A stretch of 9,172 bases of DNA, taken from the NCBI GenBank assembly GCA_902785445.1, contig CACZYN010000060.1:1-9172 (forward strand), given 5' to 3'. The notes beneath the pieces were generated by a model, which was given only the letters and a program-made list of their open reading frames with translations, searched no databases and was not told the origin of the DNA. Shown one piece after another: positions 1-5,833 of the stretch. How positions within the stretch are numbered: the stretch's first letter is position 1; every line of letters starts with the position of its first letter. This stretch comes from an uncultured Anaerovibrio sp. GTDB taxonomy: Bacteria > Bacillota > Negativicutes > Selenomonadales > Selenomonadaceae. Made by a program: the position numbers and the translations under genes.

Positions 1-62
1 CAGTATTATTAATATCTATCAACATTTTATCAAATTATATTAAGTTTGTAACGATTTTTCCA

Positions 63-103
63 TAATAAAAGAAGGTTACATTCTCTGTAACCTTCTTTTA
101 TTA
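63..103. terminator. Bidirectional Rho-independent terminator hairpin
   Basis: A perfect 18-bp inverted repeat (left arm TAATAAAAGAAGGTTACA, loop TTCTC) has a mixed core (GAAGGTTACA paired with TGTAACCTTC) flanked by an A-tract on one side and a T-tract on the other, so it can act in both directions. It lies 62 bases past the stop codon of the minus-strand VWA remnant and would also stop plus-strand transcription coming from the left. The rest of 1-165 is very AT-rich and I see no gene in it. Confidence 0.85.
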
Positions 104-165
104 AAAATCAAACTATAAACAATGTATTTTGTTTTAAACATGAATTAAAAATTTTTAACAGTTTA

Positions 166-543
166 TTATTTCCCCCGGCGCTTTACATCCTTTTCTATCT
201 TCTTTTTCCAGTTGGCTCTTAACGGGGCAGAGCAGCATCTGACCGCGTGGATTGCTTCCTCCATCACCTCGTAATTTAAAAGTGTTCCTTCTTCGTCGTT
301 TTTATAGGTTACGGCATAATCTTTCTTAATACCTATATTTCCAGCAACTTCAATGGCATCAATATTGGCACCCATGAACAAAAATTCCCAACCATATTTT
401 TCCTTCTTTTGCTCCACCAGGCTCTTCACTTTGCTATAGGTATATTGATGGCTGGCGTTTTCCATGCCATCTGTAGTAATGATGAATAATGTTTTTTCCG
501 GCCTGTCCTCCTCTCTGGCATATTTTTGGACATTTGTTATAAA
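166..543 (-). pseudogene. C-terminal remnant of a VWA-domain protein
   Basis: About 125 codons read from the TAG at 544-546 to the TAA at 166-168. The reading (ITNVQKYAREEDRPEKTLFI, then ITTDGMENAS, later YGWEFLFMGANIDAIEVA) matches the C-terminal half of a small von Willebrand factor A protein family common in Bacillota; I recognise it by sequence style, not by a search. The strand with the last MIDAS motif (TDG) remains, but the first half, with the DxSxS MIDAS motif and the start codon, is absent. The first internal ATG (463-465) lies inside the conserved TDGMENAS block, so it is not a true start. The C-terminus (WKKKIEKDVKRRGK) looks natural. The frame is joined directly to the preceding ADP-ribosylglycohydrolase remnant, which suggests a deletion junction near 540-546. 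Function is probably lost. Confidence 0.7.
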
Positions 544-948
544 CTACCCTTTCTTATGATTTGCTAACTCGTAAAATCTATCTACCACTTCCAACAAATC
601 ATCTGGCAGCCTATTCCTGCATTCAATCACTAATTCATCAGGAATACCATAATAGGCTTCGGCAATACTGCCGGCTATACAGGCCAAGGTATCTGTATCA
701 CCACCAAGAGAAATGGTGGTTCTAATCACATCCTCGAAATCTTTCCCTTCCAAAAAAGCCGTTATGGCTTCCGGCACGGATCTTTGACAAGTTTCATCAT
801 GATGGTAGACTGGTCTTATTTCATCACAGGTGCGGGATAAATCATAGCCTATAACATCTGTAGCAAATTCTTTTATTGCTTCCTTGTCTTTCCCATCCAA
901 GGCCAAATATATTGAACCTGCCACAGCAAATATTCCTTCACTCACCAT
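544..948 (-). pseudogene. C-terminal remnant of an ADP-ribosylglycohydrolase (DraG/ARH family)
   Basis: Members of this family remove ADP-ribose from proteins or small molecules using a pair of magnesium ions. The remnant shows the family's C-terminal signature: GYDLSRTCDEIRPVYHHDET, then SVPEAITAFLEGKDFEDVIR, then the metal-binding block SLGGDTDTLACIAGSIAEAYYG. About 134 codons remain of a usual 250-300. The N-terminal half, with the first metal-binding acidic cluster, is missing, and the expected HNHPEGI-like segment reads GMVSEGI. The frame stays open upstream to 1020, but codons there translate the terminator hairpin of the kinase gene (978-1008), so that part is not protein-derived. The ATG at 946-948 is the first one next to recognisable homology; a GGAGGA lies about 15 bases upstream of it, too far for a good ribosome binding site. 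It is most likely a decayed gene; a short expressed domain cannot be excluded. Confidence 0.7.
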
Positions 949-977
949 ACCGATAATTGCAAAATTCCTCCATACTA

Positions 978-1008
978 AAAGGCCTTGCCATTGTGTGGCA
1001 AGGCCTTT
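978..1008 (-). terminator. Rho-independent terminator of the signalling operon
   Basis: A perfect 13-bp GC-rich stem (AAAGGCCTTGCCA / TGGCAAGGCCTTT, 5-base loop) starts about 15 bases after the stop codon of the last kinase gene (1024-1026). On the minus strand the hairpin ends in TTTTAG, a short U-tract. It overlaps the false 5' extension of the ADP-ribosylglycohydrolase remnant, which shows that the remnant is not translated from further upstream. The plus-strand reading has an A/T-poor exit, so the hairpin works best for the minus strand. Confidence 0.88.
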
Positions 1009-1023
1009 GTTCATAAGCAATTC

Positions 1024-3549
1024 CTATTTCAGGACATTAATTATATCTTCAATTTTCTGCTTTGCCATGGCTTCCTTCAACTGCTCCCAACGGTCCCGCT
1101 CCTGCTCTGGCATAGAATATTCTTCCATCTCGGCAAAGATAGACTCCAAAGTATCAACATCATTGTCCTCAGCCGCTGAGCTTATTTCTTCATAGACGCT
1201 CTCCAAAAAATCCATATCAGCTTCCGGCTTTTCTTCCGCCTGAGTGACAAACGCCCTTGCCAACGGTTCCTTAAAGCTTCTGTATTGAGCCATAAAGTCC
1301 TCGTGATGAGACTGAATATAATCCATATCATCAGCTTTACCGGCATTCTCCAGCTTTTGGGCCTCTTCACCGAAATCCATGGCACCAATTAACCGAGCCG
1401 AGCTTTTCAGGGCATGAACCTTGATGGTGTAGTCCTTAATATCACCAGCATCGTAAAAACTCTGGATTTCTGCTGCCTTTTCCTCCAGGGATTCATAGAA
1501 TATTTGCAACAGAGGCAAATACGCCTCCATATCCCCACTGTTTTGTAGGCCAAGGTTCAAGTCTATCCAGTCCTGCCCCTGAAGATGGGCAAGGTTTTCC
1601 GGAATTTCCGGTAGTTCTGCTGTAGACTCACTTCCCCTTTCCTCGCTATAGGTTTCCCGTATTTTTCCCTTTGGTAAGTACTCTATCAGCTTTTGTTCCA
1701 ACTGTGCAGAGTTAACTGGTTTGGTTAAATAGTCATCAAAACCAGCCTCCATATAATGCTCCCGTGCACCAGAAATAGCATTAGCCGTCAGACAGATGGC
1801 TGGTGTACTGGCATTAGGCCCCTCACTATGTGCATGTAACTCACGCAAAGTCTCAATGCCGTCTTTATTAGGCATCATGTGATCAAGGAAAATTACATCG
1901 TATTTCTTGTCCCTGGCCATCAAAAGAGCCTCATCACCGTCATTAGCCAGTTCTATTTGTATCTTTGTTTGTTTCAGCAGACTCTTGAATACCATCAAAT
2001 TCATTGGATTGTCATCCACAACTAGAATCATAGCCTCCGGAGCAGTGAATCTCTCATGATAATTTTTAGTATTCTTCAGCAGCGAATAATAGGCCTCTTC
2101 AATATCCCCCAGCGGCTCCCAACGGATAACCTCTTGCTCCAATTCAAACCAGAACGTTGAGCCCACACCGTAAACACTTTCCACTTGCAGTGAACTCCCC
2201 ATCAATTTCAACAAATTCTGGGTGATAGGTAATCCCAGGCCGGTTCCCTCTACATTGCGGTTGCGTATTTCATCCATACGCTCAAATTTATAAAACAACC
2301 TGTCCATGTCCTCAGGTTTGATACCAATACCTGTATCCTTTACCGACACACACAGCTTTATTCGTTCCGTATCTCCCTCTATGGGTTTAAATCCCACAGA
2401 CAAAGTAACCCTGCCATTTTCGGTATACTTTACTGCATTCGTGAGTATATTCATTATAATCTGTTTTATACGTACTTCATCACCCCACAAATATTTAGGA
2501 GTGTCCTTGTCAAAGTCTAAGGTAATGGTCAAACCCTTATCATTAGCCCGATTTCGCACCATATTCAACAAATCGTTAAGTACTGATGCAAGATTATATT
2601 CAACTGGAATAATTTCAATTTTTCCTGCTTCAATTTTAGAAAAGTCCAAAATATCATTCACCAGGCCCAACAGCATTCTTCCTGCCATCCTGACATTTTC
2701 CGAATAGACAATGATATTTTCATCCTTACATTCCCGCAAAATAACCTCATTCATACCGAGAATTGTATTTATTGGAGTACGAATTTCATGGGACATATTG
2801 GACAAAAACTCACTTTTGGCTTGAGATATTTTCTCCTGGGCCTCCACTTTTTGCATGGATTCCCGCATACCCTGCCGATATCTTTCCAGTTCACCTTTGA
2901 ATACAAAGGTGTGAATCAAACTGGTTCCCAGCATAAAGCCTATTGTATACAAGGGCAACAATGGATATTCCAGCTGAATCAGCAGCATAAATCCCACCAC
3001 AAGGCCAAAGAGAAAAATCGCTCTATAACGGATTTTAACTGCACTGTCCGCTTGCATCATTGCCCTTAAGGCATAGGCCGAGGTCAAAAACAGCAGCACA
3101 ATCTGAAATGCAAGCTGTATATGTCTGGCCGCCCCTGCCTGATACGTACCATTTTCATCAAACCAGAACAAAATTGGGTTAAAGAAATTCACCGCCGTGA
3201 CGGCCACCACAACCACAAAGAAAATCTTTCCCGTATAAGACAGTATTCGCCCAAATACATTTTCCTCAGCCAGATACTTTACCACGTACTGGGTCCAAAG
3301 CATAACATCAAGAGCCATGGCAATATAATATACTACCGTATCCAAATAGAGCCAACTGACTATATGATTGCTGTCCAGAATCCCCCACATTATATCGGTG
3401 GTAAAATACAGCAAAATACCATATAACAGTAGTTTATAGGTACCTATAGCAGGAATGCTCTGTCTTTCATCATGGTTAAACAAAATATCATAGTTTACAA
3501 TCAGAAGATCAGCTACTGCAATCAAGCCAACCACGGCATAATAAAGCAT
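1024..3549 (-). CDS. Hybrid histidine kinase, 7TM sensor-HisKA-HATPase-REC-HPt
   Basis: An 841-residue inner-membrane hybrid sensor kinase. Residues 1-217 hold about seven hydrophobic helices (near 3-20, 37-57, 63-90, 107-127, 143-162, 176-193, 196-216) with short loops, so the signal is probably sensed in or near the membrane; the ligand is unknown. A helical linker (218-248) leads to HisKA with SHEIRTP (phospho-His H254). HATPase_c follows with N-box N371, DTGIGI at 405-410 and GTGLGL at 435-440. The receiver spans about 505-626 (D512/D513, phospho-acceptor D556, K610-P611). The HPt domain (about 665-765) carries H712 in HALKSSARLIG. All key residues are present, so a full His-Asp-His relay is possible. 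Residues about 774-841 form a helical tail also found in the other kinase of this operon. The ATG at 3547-3549 is preceded by GAAGGGG at 9-base spacing and lies 18 bases after the upstream stop. It is the last gene before the terminator. Its cytoplasmic half is a close paralogue of the kinase at 5834-9037. Confidence 0.95.
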   Translation of the reverse strand: MLYYAVVGLIAVADLLIVNYDILFNHDERQSIPAIGTYKLLLYGILLYFTTDIMWGILDSNHIVSWLYLDTVVYYIAMALDVMLWTQYVVKYLAEENVFGRILSYTGKIFFVVVVAVTAVNFFNPILFWFDENGTYQAGAARHIQLAFQIVLLFLTSAYALRAMMQADSAVKIRYRAIFLFGLVVGFMLLIQLEYPLLPLYTIGFMLGTSLIHTFVFKGELERYRQGMRESMQKVEAQEKISQAKSEFLSNMSHEIRTPINTILGMNEVILRECKDENIIVYSENVRMAGRMLLGLVNDILDFSKIEAGKIEIIPVEYNLASVLNDLLNMVRNRANDKGLTITLDFDKDTPKYLWGDEVRIKQIIMNILTNAVKYTENGRVTLSVGFKPIEGDTERIKLCVSVKDTGIGIKPEDMDRLFYKFERMDEIRNRNVEGTGLGLPITQNLLKLMGSSLQVESVYGVGSTFWFELEQEVIRWEPLGDIEEAYYSLLKNTKNYHERFTAPEAMILVVDDNPMNLMVFKSLLKQTKIQIELANDGDEALLMARDKKYDVIFLDHMMPNKDGIETLRELHAHSEGPNASTPAICLTANAISGAREHYMEAGFDDYLTKPVNSAQLEQKLIEYLPKGKIRETYSEERGSESTAELPEIPENLAHLQGQDWIDLNLGLQNSGDMEAYLPLLQIFYESLEEKAAEIQSFYDAGDIKDYTIKVHALKSSARLIGAMDFGEEAQKLENAGKADDMDYIQSHHEDFMAQYRSFKEPLARAFVTQAEEKPEADMDFLESVYEEISSAAEDNDVDTLESIFAEMEEYSMPEQERDRWEQLKEAMAKQKIEDIINVLK

Positions 3550-3558
3550 GATGTTTGT

Positions 3559-3565
3559 CCCCTTC
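3559..3565 (-). promoter_or_regulatory. Ribosome binding site GAAGGGG of the second kinase
   Basis: GAAGGGG lies 9 bases before the ATG at 3547-3549 and only 2 bases after the stop codon of the preceding two-receiver gene, consistent with coupled translation. It supports the chosen start, which begins directly with a hydrophobic helix. Confidence 0.7.
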
Positions 3566-3567
3566 GG

Positions 3568-4413
3568 TTATTTTGTAAGCACGCCTTTGATACTTTCCAG
3601 CAGTTTTTCCTTGGTGGTAGTTTTTAGGATATAACCGTCTGGCCTTAAAGCCATAACCCGCTCCACACCTTCTCGCGAACCTACACCAGTCAGAAAAATC
3701 ACCGGTATATTCTCGGTATCAGGATCCTGCTTAAGCATCTGGAACACCTGGGGTCCATCCACCACCGGCATCTCATAATCCAAAAGTATCAAATCCACCG
3801 GAGTTTTCAAAGCAAGGGAAATGGCATTCATCCCCCCGGTAACGCTCACAGCCTGGTAATCAGCCTTTATCCATTCCCGCACCATTTTGGCATAGGATGG
3901 ATCATCATCCACTATGAGAATTTTCTTCTTGGCAGTGACCTCAAGGGCCTTTTCCACGGCTAATTCCAGCTCATCCATCTTTACTGGTCTATCCAACCAG
4001 ACGAAATTTTCCAACTGATGATTTTTTTTCATTAAATCGGCTTTATCCTTCTTATCACCAATCAGCATCATACTTTTACCATGTTCCCATACCACGTTAT
4101 GAATGTGATTCAAATGATTTAAATTCACCACATCATCAGCAATACCATTAGGTAAGAAAATCAAAAAAAGCCTTGTATTATCAGCCAGATATTTAATCTT
4201 ATCAAACTCCCCGGCTATAATTTTAACCTTGTAACCGCAATCCGTAAGTTTGCGCTCTATCCCTTTCACTACCACACTATACTTATACATGACAATAACG
4301 ACTTTTTTCTTATCTCCAGTCACATCATTGACAGCCTGTTCCATCGTATCCTCATGAACCTGAGTCTCCTCATGAACTTGAGTATCCTCAGGAACCATTT
4401 TTTCCTCACTCAT
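3568..4413 (-). CDS. Two-receiver response regulator with inactive first REC, no output domain
   Basis: A 281-residue soluble protein. Residues 1-34 are an acidic leader with three copies of a hexapeptide (VPEDTQ, VHEETQ, VHEDTM). Residues about 35-158 fold like a receiver by pattern: a hydrophobic strand KKVVIVMY, a central strand RLFLIFLPNG, and DRPVKMDELELAVEKAL at the end. It lacks the acidic pair, and P88 stands where the phospho-acceptor Asp should be, so it cannot be phosphorylated in the normal way. Residues about 162-281 form a second receiver with D169-D171, phospho-acceptor D212 (DLILLDYEMP), T242 and K264; the usual Pro after the Lys is Thr (KTTT). There is no DNA-binding or enzymatic domain. 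In this operon it could be a phosphate shuttle or sink for the HPt domains, or a protein-binding regulator of the kinases or cyclase; this is inference. A perfect AAGGAGGT supports the start. Confidence 0.92.
   Translation of the reverse strand: MSEEKMVPEDTQVHEETQVHEDTMEQAVNDVTGDKKKVVIVMYKYSVVVKGIERKLTDCGYKVKIIAGEFDKIKYLADNTRLFLIFLPNGIADDVVNLNHLNHIHNVVWEHGKSMMLIGDKKDKADLMKKNHQLENFVWLDRPVKMDELELAVEKALEVTAKKKILIVDDDPSYAKMVREWIKADYQAVSVTGGMNAISLALKTPVDLILLDYEMPVVDGPQVFQMLKQDPDTENIPVIFLTGVGSREGVERVMALRPDGYILKTTTKEKLLESIKGVLTK
4346..4399 (-). repeat. In-frame 18-bp tandem repeat, three copies
   Basis: Three consecutive 18-base units (4346-4363, 4364-4381 and 4382-4399) start on the plus strand GTATCCTCATGAACC, GTCTCCTCATGAACT and GTATCCTCAGGAACC. 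Units 1 and 2 differ at 2 of 18 bases; unit 3 matches over its first 15 bases with one change. Because 18 is a multiple of three, the array encodes a repeating hexapeptide (V-x-E-D/E-T-x) in the N-terminal leader of the two-receiver protein. Copy number could vary by slippage without shifting the frame. Confidence 0.8.
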
Positions 4414-4421
4414 ATTTATGT

Positions 4422-4429
4422 ACCTCCTT
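4422..4429 (-). promoter_or_regulatory. Consensus Shine-Dalgarno AAGGAGGT of the two-receiver gene
   Basis: AAGGAGGT on the minus strand lies 8 bases before the ATG at 4411-4413. It is the strongest ribosome binding site in the operon, so the two-receiver protein may be made in excess over the kinases and the cyclase. The remaining spacer up to 4469 shows no hairpin or promoter that I can support. Confidence 0.8.
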
Positions 4430-4469
4430 GGAAACTTGCGTTTTTATTTCTATTATCATCTCGCCTGTA

Positions 4470-5807
4470 TTATTCATAATTAAGTGGTTCTACAGCTTGT
4501 TCGATGACTACACTTTCGGCCGCAGAGTAGGTTGACCAAGCTTGCATAATGCGACCGATTACGAGGGGCACATGTTCCTCTGCCAAATCTGGCAAAAACA
4601 AAAAGAATTGATTAGCTTTGGAATTCAATATAATGTCGCAACGACGCAAGACCTTTTGCAGACAATCCCCAAACTGTGTTGCCACTTCCTTGCCATCGAT
4701 TCCTTCCTTGGCCGATAGTTCAAATAAAATCTTACAGGTCCTTCCACCTTTTCGGGAATAATAACGATCAATAAACCGATAAATCATAGAAAACTGTTCC
4801 AGGCCCAAGAGCAGAGCTCTGCCTTTATCAGTTCGTCCCTCCACAATTTTAGTAATCCGGGCTATTTCCTTGTGAAGATTCTGTCCTCCAGAAAATTCTA
4901 TGTTATCCGCTGGATCATAGAGAAAATACCCATGCTTTCCACTATTCTTTACCTGATATAGGGCACTGTCCGCCAGGGGAAATAATTCTCCATAGTTTCT
5001 TCCATGGTCGGGTACTGCTACTGCCCCTACCGAAATCCCTAATGGAATGTCCGAATCCTTACCTAAATACTTTTCCGTAGCCAGCACCAGCTGTTGGTTC
5101 AGTCTTTGCGTCAGCGCTGCCAGTGCCTTCACTTCTTTCATATTGCAAAAGAATGCGGCAAATTCATCACCGCCGATGCGACTTACCACATCATTGGCCC
5201 GTATGTTATTTCTGACCACCCCAGCAAAGGATTCCAACACCCGGTCACCTATATTATGACCGTGCAAATCATTGACCAGTTTGAAATTATCCAAATCAAA
5301 AATCAACAACATACCATCTTGGGATTGGCATAATTCGGCTATACGCTGCGTCCCGGCAGCCCGGCTCCAAAAGCCTGTTAGCTTGTCAACCGAAGCCTCG
5401 TCCCGCAAAGTCTCAATTTCTTTGGCCTTCATAATGGTATTATGAATACGGCGAACTACTATTTCCTTGTTTAAGGGCTTACGAATGAAATCAGAAGCCC
5501 CCGCTTCCAAGCCCCGACGCTCGGTTTCGTTCCCCTCAGCCCCAGTCATAAAAATAACCGGAGTATGCTTACGCCCCGCCTCATCCTCCAGCTGGCGCAG
5601 TAAATGGTATGTCTGGAAACCGTCCATTTCGGGCATCATAATGTCCAAAAGAATCAAGTCCGGTTTCTTGTTAACCATGAACTTCAGCAGATCTCGCCCG
5701 GACCGCAGGCGGTCAACCCTCATTCCTTCCTCATTCAAGATGATTTTTGCATTTGTCAGGCTCATAATGTCATCATCAACCACAACAATCCAATAGTTCA
5801 TCAACAT
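4470..5807 (-). CDS. REC-GGDEF diguanylate cyclase response regulator with degenerate second GGDEF
   Basis: A soluble response regulator of about 445 residues (numbered here from the GTG at 5808-5810) that makes c-di-GMP from two GTP. The receiver spans about 5-125, with D12-D14, phospho-acceptor D56 (DLILLDIMMPEMDG), T89 and K111-P112. A helical linker (126-140) leads to a GGDEF domain at about 141-298: DKLTG at 142-146, FDLDNF at 171-176, and an intact GGDEF at 213-217. R204-A-N-D207 sits five residues before GGDEF, the RxxD inhibitory site for product feedback. Residues about 325-440 resemble a second GGDEF fold (LLLGLEQF; then RRCD, five residues, and KANQF in place of GGDEF), which would be inactive. 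There is no EAL or HD-GYP domain. The start is uncertain: GTG, ATG, TTG and ATG codons follow one another (5810-5799) with only a weak GAAAG upstream. I chose the first ATG; the ATG at 5799-5801 (MNYWIVVVDDD) is equally plausible. It is the only recognisable output of the operon. Confidence 0.93.
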   Translation of the reverse strand: MLMNYWIVVVDDDIMSLTNAKIILNEEGMRVDRLRSGRDLLKFMVNKKPDLILLDIMMPEMDGFQTYHLLRQLEDEAGRKHTPVIFMTGAEGNETERRGLEAGASDFIRKPLNKEIVVRRIHNTIMKAKEIETLRDEASVDKLTGFWSRAAGTQRIAELCQSQDGMLLIFDLDNFKLVNDLHGHNIGDRVLESFAGVVRNNIRANDVVSRIGGDEFAAFFCNMKEVKALAALTQRLNQQLVLATEKYLGKDSDIPLGISVGAVAVPDHGRNYGELFPLADSALYQVKNSGKHGYFLYDPADNIEFSGGQNLHKEIARITKIVEGRTDKGRALLLGLEQFSMIYRFIDRYYSRKGGRTCKILFELSAKEGIDGKEVATQFGDCLQKVLRRCDIILNSKANQFFLFLPDLAEEHVPLVIGRIMQAWSTYSAAESVVIEQAVEPLNYE

Positions 5808-5833
5808 CACACTTTCATTTTACGTAACCTAAT

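Noticed and set aside
949..1020. Upstream extension of the ADP-ribosylglycohydrolase frame to an ATG at 1020
   Set aside because: The extra codons are the translation of the perfect terminator stem at 978-1008 and have no family similarity, so the frame is open by chance.
166..1020. A single ADP-ribosylglycohydrolase-VWA fusion protein read through the TAG at 544-546
   Set aside because: The glycohydrolase part ends at a natural-looking C-terminus and the VWA part starts in mid-domain, which fits a deletion joint better than stop-codon readthrough. Nothing in the window suggests TAG suppression.
884..1195. Plus-strand open frame of about 103 codons
   Set aside because: It runs antisense through the terminator hairpin and the ends of two minus-strand genes, has no ribosome binding site and no recognisable domain; it is a shadow of minus-strand coding.
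2306..2707. Plus-strand open frame of 133 codons antisense to the kinase HATPase domain
   Set aside because: It lies wholly opposite conserved kinase motifs, has no ribosome binding site and no family resemblance; the openness follows from the codon use of the real gene.
5820..5827. Palindrome TTACGTAA between the dCache kinase and cyclase genes
   Set aside because: It is only eight bases, in an AT-rich spacer, with no second copy seen near the operon promoter region; too short to call an operator.
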